A stretch of DNA of 50,446 nucleotides from Hydrogenophaga sp. (GTDB lineage: Bacteria; Pseudomonadota; Gammaproteobacteria; Burkholderiales; Burkholderiaceae_C). This document shows, in pieces, positions 18,106 through 29,478 of this stretch. Location: positions 109,885 to 160,330 of the forward strand of contig NZ_WVZN01000036.1 of NCBI RefSeq assembly GCF_011772445.1. The letters are read 5' to 3'. A program made the translations under genes and the position numbers. The notes below the pieces were generated by a model that saw only the letters and a list, made by a program, of their open reading frames with translations, had not been told where the DNA came from and searched no databases. Position 1 is the first letter of the stretch. Every line of letters starts with the position of its first letter.

Positions 18106-19349
18106 GAGCGGTAGTCGGCGTTGATGGTGACGTACTCGTGGCTGAAGTCGCAGGTCCAGACAGTTTCGCTGGCCGAGCCTCGACCCAGGCCGATGCGCAC
18201 CCCGATCTCGGCCGGCTTCATGACACGTTGACCGTCCTCCTCGCTGTACCCGGGGTGGCGGCCGCCGCGCGTGACCACGTGCACGTCGCCCAGCCACAGG
18301 TCGATGCCGCCCACGTCCAGGTCGTCAATGCCCGCGTAGCCCACAGCGGCCAGGATGCGCCCCAGGTTGGGGTCGCTGGCGAAGAAGGCCGTCTTGACCA
18401 GCGGCGAATGCGCAACGGCATAGGCCGCGCGCAAGCATTCCGACGTGTCGCGACCGCCTTCCACGCGGATGGTGATGAACTTGGTGGCCCCTTCGCCGTC
18501 GCGCACGATGGCGTGGGCCAGGCGCTGGGCCAGGGGCGTGAGCGCCTCCAGCAGCGCGCGCCCCGCAGAACTGGACAGGTCGCTGACAGGCGGATTCCCT
18601 GCCTGGCCGGTGGCAATGACCACGAAGGAATCGTTGGTGCTCGTGTCGCCATCGACCGTGACGCGATTGAACGAGACATCGGCCAGCCGGCGGGCCAGTT
18701 CATTCATGAGCGCGGGCGCAATCGCTGCGTCGGTGGCCAGGAAGCCGAGCATGGTGGCCATGTTCGGCCGGATCATGCCGGCACCTTTGGCGATGCCGGT
18801 GGCACGCACCGCGCGACCATCGAGCGTGAACGACACGCTCGCCGCCTTGGGCAAGGTGTCCGTCGTCATGATGCCTTGCGCCGCGGCCAGCCACTGCGCA
18901 CCCGAATCGTGCTGCGCCGTGGCGGCGTTGCTCAGGGCCGCCGGCAGGCCACCCAGCAGACGGTCCATGGGCAGAGGCTCCATGATCACGCCGGTGGAGA
19001 ACGGCAGCACCTGCTCATGGTGCAGGCCGAGCGAGCGCGCCAGTGCGGTGCAGGTCTGGCGCGCGTCGGCCAGGCCACTCTCGCCGGTGCCTGCGTTGGC
19101 GTTGCCCGTGTTGATGACCAGGGCGCGCACACCTTGCCCGCTGGCCAGGTGCTCGCGGCACACCTGCACCGGCGCTGCGGCGTAGCGGTTGCGCGTGAAC
19201 ACCGCCCCTACCGCACTGCCTTCGTCCAGCAGGAAAACCGACAGATCTTTGCGGTTGGCCTTGCGGATGCCGGCTTCGGCGATTCCGATTCGCACGCCCG
19301 CGATGGGCAGCAGGTCGGCCACGGCGGGACTGGAGAGCTGGACAGGCAT
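18102..19349 (-). CDS. argJ: Bifunctional ornithine acetyltransferase / N-acetylglutamate synthase
   Basis: ArgJ transfers the acetyl group of N-acetylornithine to glutamate in the cyclic arginine pathway; some members also use acetyl-CoA. The 415-residue precursor cleaves itself before the nucleophile Thr, found here in [16 protein letters not shown] (Thr199), giving alpha and beta chains. Whether this enzyme is mono- or bifunctional cannot be told from sequence alone. It follows secA by 52 nt; a 7-bp hairpin without T-run (19380-19399) lies in that gap. Confidence 0.97.
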   Translation of the reverse strand: MPVQLSSPAVADLLPIAGVRIGIAEAGIRKANRKDLSVFLLDEGSAVGAVFTRNRYAAAPVQVCREHLASGQGVRALVINTGNANAGTGESGLADARQTCTALARSLGLHHEQVLPFSTGVIMEPLPMDRLLGGLPAALSNAATAQHDSGAQWLAAAQGIMTTDTLPKAASVSFTLDGRAVRATGIAKGAGMIRPNMATMLGFLATDAAIAPALMNELARRLADVSFNRVTVDGDTSTNDSFVVIATGQAGNPPVSDLSSSAGRALLEALTPLAQRLAHAIVRDGEGATKFITIRVEGGRDTSECLRAAYAVAHSPLVKTAFFASDPNLGRILAAVGYAGIDDLDVGGIDLWLGDVHVVTRGGRHPGYSEEDGQRVMKPAEIGVRIGLGRGSASETVWTCDFSHEYVTINADYRS

Positions 19350-19401
19350 GGAAGGAATCTCGGATCGGGGGAATCGGACGACCGGCCTACGCGCCGGTCA
19401 C

Positions 19402-22155
<2,754 letters not shown>

Positions 22156-22330
22156 ATGAGGACGCCCGGGACACCAAGCCCGGAGGCGTTGGCACGGACG
22201 GCGATGATCGATCGGAAGGACGCTTGCGCGTCCGCTGGCGGCGGCGAGGGGGCGCAAAGCCCCCAGGTGCCGGCGAACACGCGGCTTTCAAGCGCGAAGC
22301 CGGCATTTTAGCGGCCGGCCATTCTCTGCT

Positions 22331-23284
22331 TCAGCGCGTGCGAGAGACGTTCGGCCCAGGGGGAGCACGCGCCAGGTGCTCACCGGCTTGCAGGAATTTT
22401 TGCGGGTTCTGCGGTACACCCGCGACCCACACCTCGAAATGCAGGTGCGGGCCGGTGGAACGCCCGGTCGAGCCGACCTCGGCGATCTTCTGGCCGCTCT
22501 TGACGATGTCGCCCTTCTTGACATGCACCTTGGACGCATGGGCGTAACGCGTGACCAAGGCATTGCCGTGGTCGATCTCGACCAGGTTGCCGTAGGCGGA
22601 GTGGTATTCCTGCGCAATCACCACGCCACCGGCGGCCGCCACGATGGGCGTGCCCGTGTCGGCCGGGAAATCCAGACCCGTGTGCAGCGCCGACTGACCC
22701 GTGATCGGGTCGATGCGAAAACCGAAGGCCGAGCCGACACGCCCGTCCACCACGGGCTTTTCGGTCGGCACCAGCGTGCTCTGGATCTTCTGATCGAACA
22801 GGCGGGACTCGATCGCGGTCAGCCAGTCCACCCGGGCGCCGCTGCCGGCATCCACCGCTTCCATCTCGCGCATCAGTTCTTCAAGCGTCAGCGAGCGGTT
22901 CGAGATGAGCACGCCGCCCGAGCCGGGCAGCGGTGGGCGAGCCTGCGCGGGCTCCAGGCCGGCCAGGCCGGCCACGCGCTCGCCGAGGGAGTCGATCTGC
23001 ATCATGCGGGCCTGCATCTCGCCCAGCTTGCGCGCCATGGCGTCGAGGTTGGCGCGCAGATAGGCGTCGCGCTCGCCCGGGTTGTCCGGGTGCACCAGGC
23101 GGGCCACGGAGGCAAAACCGGGCCAGCCCTGGCGAATGCCTTCAAGGAACACCCAGTGGTAAGCGGCCACCGCGCTGAACATGAGGCCCAGCACGGCCAT
23201 CACCGCCGCGGCAATGAGCTTCCAGCCGTTCAGGTGCAAGGCTTGACGTCGTGCGAGCCAGGCGTCGGTGATGATGATGTGCAC
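22331..23284 (-). CDS. M23-family metallo-endopeptidase (LytM/OapA-type)
   Basis: A 317-residue peptidoglycan hydrolase-like protein with one N-terminal membrane segment (about residues 23-48), a periplasmic helical linker and a C-terminal LytM domain. The zinc ligands are recognisable: HTGLDFPAD and HLHFEV, with RYAH between them, so it should be catalytically active against peptide crosslinks. The M23-secA arrangement is common in betaproteobacteria. It is divergent from the DUF721 gene across 65 nt. Confidence 0.93.
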   Translation of the reverse strand: MHIIITDAWLARRQALHLNGWKLIAAAVMAVLGLMFSAVAAYHWVFLEGIRQGWPGFASVARLVHPDNPGERDAYLRANLDAMARKLGEMQARMMQIDSLGERVAGLAGLEPAQARPPLPGSGGVLISNRSLTLEELMREMEAVDAGSGARVDWLTAIESRLFDQKIQSTLVPTEKPVVDGRVGSAFGFRIDPITGQSALHTGLDFPADTGTPIVAAAGGVVIAQEYHSAYGNLVEIDHGNALVTRYAHASKVHVKKGDIVKSGQKIAEVGSTGRSTGPHLHFEVWVAGVPQNPQKFLQAGEHLARAPPGPNVSRTR

Positions 23285-23324
23285 GTCTCAAATCCATTGT
23301 TGACCGACCCGCTCGACGCGGCAC

Positions 23325-23337
23325 GACCGACTCGGTC
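23325..23337. promoter_or_regulatory. 13-bp palindrome before the DUF721 gene
   Basis: GACCGA-C-TCGGTC, a perfect inverted repeat centred 19 nt upstream of the DUF721 ATG in the divergent gap. It could be an operator or chance; no clear promoter hexamers surround it. Confidence 0.3.
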
Positions 23338-23349
23338 AGAATCGACCGC

Positions 23350-23664
23350 ATGCCGACCCGACAGACTCCCTCCGTCTTCAGCCTTCAGGAGGCCGTTGGC
23401 GCCGCGCCCGGGCTGGCGGAGCTTCAAGCCAGGATCCGTCTATCGCAGCGATGTCTCGATCTTGTTCGGGACCGTATTCCTCACGCCCTGCGCACCCAGG
23501 TCACCGCCGGGCCCTTGCAGGACGCCGAGTGGTGCCTGCTGGTCCGCAGCAGCGCGGCGGCCGCCAAACTGCGACAGCTTCTGCCTGCGCTGCGTGACGC
23601 ATTGCACGAAAGCGGGGCGCAGGTTAGCGCAATCCGCATCAAAGTCCAAACGCCCGGGCGATAA
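23350..23664 (+). CDS. DUF721 protein, DciA-like
   Basis: A 104-residue protein whose central segment (LRTQVTAGPLQDAEWCLLVRSSAAAAKLRQLLP) matches the DUF721 pattern, a KH-like fold. DUF721 includes DciA, the replicative helicase operator of bacteria that lack DnaC or DnaI. The position beside an M23 peptidase gene and secA is where DUF721 genes sit in many betaproteobacteria. It is shorter and less conserved than studied DciA proteins. A role in DnaB loading is therefore inference. Confidence 0.7.
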   Translation: MPTRQTPSVFSLQEAVGAAPGLAELQARIRLSQRCLDLVRDRIPHALRTQVTAGPLQDAEWCLLVRSSAAAAKLRQLLPALRDALHESGAQVSAIRIKVQTPGR

Positions 23665-23686
23665 GCGCGCCCTGCGGCGGACCGGG

Positions 23687-23762
<76 letters not shown>

Positions 23763-23781
23763 CCGGGCAGGGATTCTAGGT

Positions 23782-24258
23782 TCACTTCACCCGCTTGAGC
23801 TGCGGCCGACCACCTGGACGGCCGGGGCCATCGCCGCCGGGCTCGGGAGGCGACGCATCGTCGTCCGGCGTCACGGCCCGCAACGACGATGGCGCCGGCG
23901 CATCCCCCGCCGCTGGCGCTTGTGCGGGCGCCGGCGCGGGAAAGGCCATGCCTTGCCCGTTTTCGCGCGCGTAGATCGCAATGACGTGGGTGATCGGCAC
24001 CAGAATTTCTCGCGACACGCCGCCGAACCGCGCCTTGAACGAGATGTACTCGTTGCCCAGGTGCAGGTCCTTGGTGGCCTCCATGCTCACGTTGAGCACG
24101 ATCTCGCCATTGCGCACGAACTCCATCGGCACCTGCACCGACGCGTCGACGTGCACGGCGATGTAGGGCGAGAACCCGTTCTCGCTGCACCATTCGTACA
24201 GCGCCCGGATCAGGTACGGGCGGGTCGACGGGACCGGTGGTTCTGCCTGCTGGCTCAT
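23782..24258 (-). CDS. sspB: ClpXP protease specificity-enhancing factor SspB
   Basis: SspB tethers ssrA-tagged proteins to ClpX for degradation. Residues 1-115 match the dimeric substrate-binding domain (STRPYLIRALYEWCSENGF start, SFKARFGGVSREILVPI in the middle). Residues about 125-158 are a Pro/Ala/Asp-rich linker ending in GRPQLKRVK, corresponding to the short C-terminal ClpX-binding module. It follows sspA by 25 nt, the conserved sspAB pair. Confidence 0.96.
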   Translation of the reverse strand: MSQQAEPPVPSTRPYLIRALYEWCSENGFSPYIAVHVDASVQVPMEFVRNGEIVLNVSMEATKDLHLGNEYISFKARFGGVSREILVPITHVIAIYARENGQGMAFPAPAPAQAPAAGDAPAPSSLRAVTPDDDASPPEPGGDGPGRPGGRPQLKRVK

Positions 24259-24283
24259 GGCACTGCTGCGTCGCCGGGCCCGC

Positions 24284-24895
24284 TTACTTGCGCATCACCT
24301 TTTCGGACGGGGTCAGCGCCTCGATGTAGGCGGGACGCGAGAAGATGCGCTCCGCGTACTTGAGCAGCGGCGCGGCGTTCTTGCTGAGTTCGATGCCGTA
24401 GAAGTCCAGGCGCCACAGCAGCGGCGCGATGGCCACGTCGAGCATGGAGAAGTTGTCCCCCAGCATGAACTTGTTCTTCATGAACACGGGAGCGAGCTGC
24501 GTGAGGCGGTCGCGGATGTGCGAACGGGCCTTCTCCAGCGCCTTGTCATTGCCCTTGCTGCTGCGAGATTCCAGCACCGACACGTGCGTGAACAGTTCCT
24601 TCTCGAAGTTGAGCAGGAACAGGCGCACGCGGGCGCGGTCAACCGGGTCACCGGGCATGAGCTGCGGGTGCGGGAAGCGCTCGTCGATGTACTCGTTGAT
24701 GATGTTCGACTCGTACAGGATCAGGTCGCGCTCGACGAGGATCGGCACCTGGCCGTACGGGTTCATCACGGCGATGTCTTCGGGCTTGTTGTACAAGTCG
24801 ACGTCGCGGATTTCGAAGTCCATGCCCTTTTCGAACAGCACGAAGCGGCAGCGGTGCGAATAGGGGCAGGTGGTGCCCGAGTACAGAACCATCAT
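24284..24895 (-). CDS. sspA: Stringent starvation protein A
   Basis: SspA is a glutathione-transferase-fold protein that binds RNA polymerase-sigma-70 and alters transcription in starvation and virulence; it has no GST activity. The 203-residue protein shows an N-terminal thioredoxin-like domain (MMVLYSGTTCPYSHRCRF, VDLYNKPEDIAVMNPYGQVP) and a helical C-terminal domain. The ATG at 24895 has CAGGAG about 9 nt upstream. Two terminator-like hairpins fill the gap between petC and this gene. Confidence 0.96.
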   Translation of the reverse strand: MMVLYSGTTCPYSHRCRFVLFEKGMDFEIRDVDLYNKPEDIAVMNPYGQVPILVERDLILYESNIINEYIDERFPHPQLMPGDPVDRARVRLFLLNFEKELFTHVSVLESRSSKGNDKALEKARSHIRDRLTQLAPVFMKNKFMLGDNFSMLDVAIAPLLWRLDFYGIELSKNAAPLLKYAERIFSRPAYIEALTPSEKVMRK

Positions 24896-24910
24896 GGTTG
24901 GCGTCTCCTG

Positions 24911-24961
24911 AAACAGAAAACAGTGGCTGCGATTGTGCCGCGTCGGCACCGCAAGCCACTG
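24911..24961 (-). terminator. Long hairpin plus T-tract directly before sspA
   Basis: Minus strand: CAGTGGCT-T-GCG pairs with CGC-AGCCACTG (one bulge), with an inner GTGCC/GGCAC stem, then TTTTCTGTTT. It ends 15 nt before the sspA ATG. It could be a second terminator of petABC or an attenuator in the sspA leader. Confidence 0.65.
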
Positions 24962-24967
24962 TGGGCG

Positions 24968-24990
24968 AAAAAGGGGGTGGATCGCACCCC
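24968..24990 (-). terminator. Terminator after petC
   Basis: Minus strand: 6-bp stem GGGGTG/CACCCC with loop CGATC, followed by C and TTTTT. It lies 11 nt after the petC stop. Confidence 0.7.
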
Positions 24991-25001
24991 GAGACGGGGG
25001 C

Positions 25002-25757
25002 TTACTTGACGTCTTTCCAGAACGCGGCGTTGAGGCGCCAGGCGACCACGGTGAACGCCGTGAGGAACAGCAGGACCCACACGCCGATTCGCACGCGGTT
25101 GTTCGCGGCGGGCTCGGCCATCCACTGGAGGTAAGCCACCAGGTCACCGACGTTCTGGTCGTACTGGGCCTGGGTCATGGTGCCGGGCTTGACCTGCTCC
25201 CAACCGCGCAGCACCTCGACCTCGTGGCCATGGCTCATGACCTTGTCGTAGACGGGCTTGCGCTCGCCCTGCAGCTCCCACAGAGGGTGCGGCATGCCGA
25301 TATTGGGAAAGGCCTTGTTGTTCCAGCCGGTGGGCTTGGTGTCGTCGCGGTAATAGGTGCGCAACAGGGTGTAGAGGTAATCGGGCCCGCTGCCGGCCGA
25401 GCTGGCGCGCGATCGCGCCACCAGGGTCAGGTCGGGTGGCACCTTGCCGAACCAGTCCTTGGCCATCTTGGGATCGATGGCTGCCTTCATCGTGTCGCCG
25501 ATCTTGTCGGTGGCAAAGGTCAGGTTCTCGGCGATCTGCTTGTCGTTCAGGCCGATGTCGCGCAGGCGGTTGTAGCGCATGAAGGCCGCCGAGTGGCAGC
25601 TCAGGCAGTAGTTGACGAACAGCTTGGCGCCGTTTTGCAGGGCGGCCATGTCGTTGGTGCGTTGGGGCGCGCGGTCCAGCGGGATGCCACCGCCAGCGGC
25701 CAGGGCGGTGCCACTCAGGCCCAGGGACAACGCGAGGCCCAGAAGAATCTTTTTCAT
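25002..25757 (-). CDS. petC: Cytochrome c1 of the bc1 complex
   Basis: Haem c subunit of the ubiquinol:cytochrome c reductase. 251 residues: a Sec signal peptide (MKKILLGLALSLGLSGTALA), the haem-binding CLSCH at residues 51-55, a candidate axial Met in NIGMPHPLW, and a C-terminal membrane anchor (about 223-245) ending AAFWKDVK. It is the third gene of petABC, 29 nt after petB, and the unit is closed by a terminator. Confidence 0.97.
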   Translation of the reverse strand: MKKILLGLALSLGLSGTALAAGGGIPLDRAPQRTNDMAALQNGAKLFVNYCLSCHSAAFMRYNRLRDIGLNDKQIAENLTFATDKIGDTMKAAIDPKMAKDWFGKVPPDLTLVARSRASSAGSGPDYLYTLLRTYYRDDTKPTGWNNKAFPNIGMPHPLWELQGERKPVYDKVMSHGHEVEVLRGWEQVKPGTMTQAQYDQNVGDLVAYLQWMAEPAANNRVRIGVWVLLFLTAFTVVAWRLNAAFWKDVK

Positions 25758-25786
25758 AACGTTCGCTCTCCGGATGTCGCGTTGAC

Positions 25787-27187
25787 TCAGTGCGGCTGGA
25801 AGGTCACCCGGTCGGGGACCGGCTTGAACTCACCCAGGCGGCTCCACCACGGCATCAGCAGGAAGAAGCCGAAATAGAACAGGGTGCCCACCTGCGACAC
25901 GCGCTCGCCGATCGGCGAAGGCGCCTGGATACCCAGGTAGCCGAGCACGAAGAAGTTGATGACGAATACCGTGTAGAGCCACTTGTTCCAGCTCGGGCGG
26001 TAGCGGATCGACTTCACCGGACTGTTGTCGAGCCAGGGCAGGAAGAACAGGATGATCACGGCCGCGCCCATGACGATCACACCCCAGAACTTGGCGTCGT
26101 AGGTGAGCATGGCCGCCGAGGCCAGCACGGCGGCGACCACGATCACGCCCTTGAGCGCCGCGTTGACGCGCGCCTTGATGACCCCGAACACCGCTGCCAG
26201 CACCACGCAGGCCACCAGCACGTACATGAACTCGGCGGTGATGGCGCGCAGCATGGAGTAGAACGGCGTGAAGTACCAGACCGGCGCGATGTGCAGCGGC
26301 GTGGTCAGCGGGTCGGCCGGGATGAAGTTGTTGAACTCCAGGAAGTAGCCACCGAACTCGGGCGCAAAGAACACGATGGCCGAGAACACCATCAGGAACA
26401 CGGCCACACCCAGGATGTCGTGCACGGTGTAGTACGGGTGGAAGGGGATGCCGTCCACGGGCTTGCCGGAGGCGTCCTTGTTGGCCTTGATCTCCACGCC
26501 ATCGGGGTTGTTGGAGCCCACTTCGTGCAGCGCGATGATGTGCGCCACCACCAGGCCCAGCAAGACCAGCGGCACGGCGATGACGTGGAAGCTGAAGAAG
26601 CGGTTCAGCGTGGCGTCGCCCACCACGTAGTCGCCACGGATCAGCAGGGCCAGGTCGGGGCCGATGTAAGGAATGGCGGAGAACAGGTTCACGATCACCT
26701 GCGCGCCCCAGTAGGACATCTGGCCCCAGGGCAGCAGGTAGCCCATGAAGGCTTCGGCCATCAGGCACAGGAAGATCGCGCAGCCGAACACCCACACCAA
26801 CTCACGCGGCTTGCGGTAGCTGCCGTAGAGCAGGCCGCGGAACATGTGCAGGTACACCACGACGAAGAAGGCCGAGGCACCGGTGGAGTGCATGTAGCGG
26901 ATCAGCCAGCCCCAGGGCACGTCGCGCATGATGTACTCGACGGAGGCGAAGGCCACGTTCGCGTCGGGCTTGTAGTGCATCGCCAGGAAGATGCCGGTGA
27001 CGATCTGGATGACCAGCACCAGCAGCGCGAGCGAGCCGAAGAAGTACCAGAAGTTGAAGTTCTTCGGCGCGTAGTACTTGGCCAGGTGCTCGTTGTAGAG
27101 CTTGGACAGCGGGAAGCGGTTGTCGACCCAGTTCAGCGCTTTCTGGCTCAGCGGGGCGTCGGGGGAGATTTCTTTGAATTCGGCCAT
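25787..27187 (-). CDS. petB: Cytochrome b of the bc1 complex
   Basis: Membrane subunit carrying haems bL and bH and the two quinone sites. 466 residues with about eight or nine membrane segments. The haem His pairs lie in helices B and D (RYMHSTGASAFF and FHVIAVPLVL), GYLLPWGQMSYWGAQV is helix C/cd, and the PEW-equivalent of the Qo site appears as PVWYFTPFYSMLR, where the usual PEW reads PVW as in many proteobacteria. It follows petA by 50 nt. Confidence 0.97.
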   Translation of the reverse strand: MAEFKEISPDAPLSQKALNWVDNRFPLSKLYNEHLAKYYAPKNFNFWYFFGSLALLVLVIQIVTGIFLAMHYKPDANVAFASVEYIMRDVPWGWLIRYMHSTGASAFFVVVYLHMFRGLLYGSYRKPRELVWVFGCAIFLCLMAEAFMGYLLPWGQMSYWGAQVIVNLFSAIPYIGPDLALLIRGDYVVGDATLNRFFSFHVIAVPLVLLGLVVAHIIALHEVGSNNPDGVEIKANKDASGKPVDGIPFHPYYTVHDILGVAVFLMVFSAIVFFAPEFGGYFLEFNNFIPADPLTTPLHIAPVWYFTPFYSMLRAITAEFMYVLVACVVLAAVFGVIKARVNAALKGVIVVAAVLASAAMLTYDAKFWGVIVMGAAVIILFFLPWLDNSPVKSIRYRPSWNKWLYTVFVINFFVLGYLGIQAPSPIGERVSQVGTLFYFGFFLLMPWWSRLGEFKPVPDRVTFQPH

Positions 27188-27237
27188 GGCGTGCGTGCCT
27201 CGATGTTCCGTGGGTGTTCAGGCTCGATGGCGCGGCC

Positions 27238-27855
27238 TCAGGCCGGCTTTTCCTCGCCGATCAGCAGCATGTTGTCGGAGACGTAGTAATGCGGCGGGAT
27301 CTCGAGGTTGTCGGGTGCGGGCTTGTTCTGGAACACGCGGCCAGCCAGGTCGAAGGTTGAGCCATGGCAGGCGCACAGGAACCCGCCCTGCCAGTCGTCC
27401 GGCAGGGAGGGTTGCGGGCCGGTGGCGAACTTGTCGCCAGGCGAGCAACCCAGGTGGGTGCAGATGCCGATGGCGACCAGGATCTCGGGCTTGATCGAGC
27501 GGGTGCGGTTCTTGGCGTACTCGGGCGTGGGGAACGCGGTCCGCTCGGAATTCGGGTCGGCGAGCTGGGCCTCGTCTTTCTCCAGCGTGGCGAGCTGCGC
27601 CTCCGTGCGACGCATCACCCACACCGGCTTGCCGCGCCATTCCACGACGCGTTTCTCGCCAGGGGCGATGGTCGAGATGTCCACCTCGACCGCCGCACCC
27701 GCGGCCTTGGCGCGCTCGGAGGGCTGGAAGGAACTCACGAAGGGCACGGCGACTGCCGCGGCACCCACGCCACCCATGGCGCAGGAGGTGATCAGCCAGG
27801 TCCGGCGACTGTTGTCCACAGCGGCCTTGCCTTGGTTGGCGGGAGCTTCACTCAT
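27238..27855 (-). CDS. petA: Rieske iron-sulfur subunit of the bc1 complex
   Basis: [2Fe-2S] protein that takes the first electron from ubiquinol at the Qo site. 205 residues: twin-arginine signal-anchor ([10 protein letters not shown], then a hydrophobic stretch to about residue 45), the flexible hinge, and cluster boxes CTHLGC (132-137) and CACHGS (161-166). Its Tat-dependent insertion links it to tatABC encoded at 31504-33099. It is the first gene of petABC; on the minus strand TTGACA occurs upstream but without a -10 at proper spacing. Confidence 0.97.
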   Translation of the reverse strand: MSEAPANQGKAAVDNSRRTWLITSCAMGGVGAAAVAVPFVSSFQPSERAKAAGAAVEVDISTIAPGEKRVVEWRGKPVWVMRRTEAQLATLEKDEAQLADPNSERTAFPTPEYAKNRTRSIKPEILVAIGICTHLGCSPGDKFATGPQPSLPDDWQGGFLCACHGSTFDLAGRVFQNKPAPDNLEIPPHYYVSDNMLLIGEEKPA

Positions 27856-28016
27856 GGGGGACTTTCTCGTCTTGCGGGAGGGGAATCAGGACAACCCGGC
27901 ATTGTACTGGACCATGTCAAGGGCCCAGCCGCGTTCGCGCCTGCGCCGCCATGGGCTCGAATGCCGGTTTCGCGTGTGACAATGCCCGCCCGACCAATAC
28001 CCTCTGGAGGATGCGC

Positions 28017-28439
28017 ATGGGCATGATGCAGGAGTTCAAGGAATTTGCCGTCAAGGGCAACGTCATCGACCTGGCCGTGGGCGTGATCATCGGCGGCGCG
28101 TTCGGCAAGATCGTCAGCTCCCTGGTGGACGACGTGATCATGCCGGTGGTGGGCCTGGTGTTCGGCAAGCTCGACTTCAGCAACCTGTTCGTGGTGCTGG
28201 GCACGGCGCCCGAGGGCACGGCCCGCACCCTGGCGGCCATGAAGCAGGCCGGTGTGCCGGTGCTGGCGTACGGCAACTTCATCACGGTGGCGATCAACTT
28301 CGCCATCCTGGCCTTCATCATTTTCCTGATGGTCAAACAGATCAACCGCCTCAAGCGCGAGACGCCACCGCCACCGCCCGCCGCCGCGCCAGAAGACATC
28401 GTGCTGCTGCGCGAGATCCGCGACAGTCTGAAGAAGTAG
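28017..28439 (+). CDS. mscL: Large-conductance mechanosensitive channel
   Basis: Pentameric inner-membrane valve that opens under membrane tension during hypo-osmotic shock. The 140-residue protein has the typical N-terminal amphipathic helix ([20 protein letters not shown]), TM1 with the gate region [13 protein letters not shown], a periplasmic loop, TM2 (about 85-110) and a cytoplasmic helix. GGAGG at 28006-28010 is spaced 6 nt from the ATG at 28017; the ATG at 28011 touches the GGAGG and is unlikely. Divergent from petA and convergent with pdxA, 7 nt away. Confidence 0.97.
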   Translation: MGMMQEFKEFAVKGNVIDLAVGVIIGGAFGKIVSSLVDDVIMPVVGLVFGKLDFSNLFVVLGTAPEGTARTLAAMKQAGVPVLAYGNFITVAINFAILAFIIFLMVKQINRLKRETPPPPPAAAPEDIVLLREIRDSLKK

Positions 28440-28446
28440 GTCCCGC

Positions 28447-29478
28447 TCAGGCCGGGCTGGCAAGCATCGCGGCATCGATGGCCGCCAGCAGACTGTCCGC
28501 GCTGGCCCGGCCGGTGCCCGCGATGTCGAATGCGGTGCCATGGTCCGGGCTGGTGCGCACGAACGGCAGGCCGAGCGTGGTGTTGACGCCATGCTCCAGC
28601 CCCAGCAACTTCACCGGAATGAGCCCCTGGTCGTGGTACATGGCCACGACCACGTCGAAGGCACCCTGGCGCGCCCGCATGAATACGGTATCCGGCGGAT
28701 GGGGCCCGCTGGCCTCGATTCCCTGATCGCGCGCCGCCTGCACGGCGGGCGCGATCGCCTCGATCTCCTCCCGCCCGAACAACCCGCCCTCCCCCGCGTG
28801 CGGGTTCAGTCCGGCCACCGCGATGCGCGGCCGCGCCATCCCGGTGCGGCGGAAGTGGGCATCCGTGATGCGGATGGTCTCCAGCACGCCTTCGGTCGTC
28901 ACCGCCGCCAAGGCCTCGCGCAGCGACACATGGATGCTCACCAGCACCGTCGCCAGGCCGGGCGCGCTGAGCATCATGCGCACAGGCAAGGCCGTCACGG
29001 GCACGCCCTGGTGCCGGGCAGCGACGGCCTGCAGCAATTCGGTGTGGCCAGGGTAGGGTTCGCCGGCGGCGGCCAGCGCCTCCTTGTGGATCGGCGCCGT
29101 GACCAGGGCGCGCGCGCGGCCCTCCAGCGCCGCCTGGGCGCCGAGACGGATGGCGGCGGCGGCGGCCCGGCCCGCGATGGCGCTCACCTGGCCCCACGGC
29201 GGCGGCGCCAGCGGCTCGCCCGCCTGCAGAACCCCTACCGAGCCGGGCGGCAGGCCGGCCAATTGCGCCGGCTCGCTCAGCCCGGCCAGCACCAGACCGC
29301 CCTCGGCCGAGTCGGGGGCTGCTGCGCCCAGGCTCGCCGCGCGGCGCAGCGTGGCCATGTCGCCCACCACCACCACGTCGCGCCGCAGCGCGGGCCGCTC
29401 GCGCAGGGCGCGCAGCACGATCTCGGGGCCGATGCCCGCGGCATCGCCCATGCTGATCAGGACCGGGCGCTTGGCCAT
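28447..29478 (-). CDS. pdxA: 4-hydroxythreonine-4-phosphate dehydrogenase (PdxA family)
   Basis: NAD-dependent oxidative decarboxylation in vitamin B6 synthesis. 343 residues, normal. Family motifs: GDAAGIGPE at about residues 11-19, PYPGHTELL (metal-binding His), and MYHDQGLIPVKLLG (metal-binding His). Residue 13 is Ala where the classical motif has Pro, so a PdxA2-type paralogue acting on related 4-phospho-hydroxy acids is possible but less likely without sugar-acid genes nearby. The ATG shares one base with the stop of the NIF3-like gene. Confidence 0.9.
   Translation of the reverse strand: MAKRPVLISMGDAAGIGPEIVLRALRERPALRRDVVVVGDMATLRRAASLGAAAPDSAEGGLVLAGLSEPAQLAGLPPGSVGVLQAGEPLAPPPWGQVSAIAGRAAAAAIRLGAQAALEGRARALVTAPIHKEALAAAGEPYPGHTELLQAVAARHQGVPVTALPVRMMLSAPGLATVLVSIHVSLREALAAVTTEGVLETIRITDAHFRRTGMARPRIAVAGLNPHAGEGGLFGREEIEAIAPAVQAARDQGIEASGPHPPDTVFMRARQGAFDVVVAMYHDQGLIPVKLLGLEHGVNTTLGLPFVRTSPDHGTAFDIAGTGRASADSLLAAIDAAMLASPA

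Noticed and set aside
19380..19399. Hairpin GACCGGC/GCCGGTC after secA as terminator
   Set aside because: The stem is real but no T-run follows on the minus strand, so intrinsic termination is not supported.
22248..22264. GGGGGC-GCAAA-GCCCCC hairpin upstream of secA as terminator or secretion-sensing element
   Set aside because: No T-run follows, and no SecM-like arrest peptide is encoded in the 175-nt gap.
27900..27930. TTGACA on the minus strand as petA -35 box
   Set aside because: TACAAT lies only 8 nt after it, and there is no -10-like hexamer at 16-18 nt.
28011..28013. Upstream ATG as mscL start
   Set aside because: It touches the GGAGG directly with no spacing; the ATG at 28017 has a 6-nt spacer and gives the canonical N-terminus.
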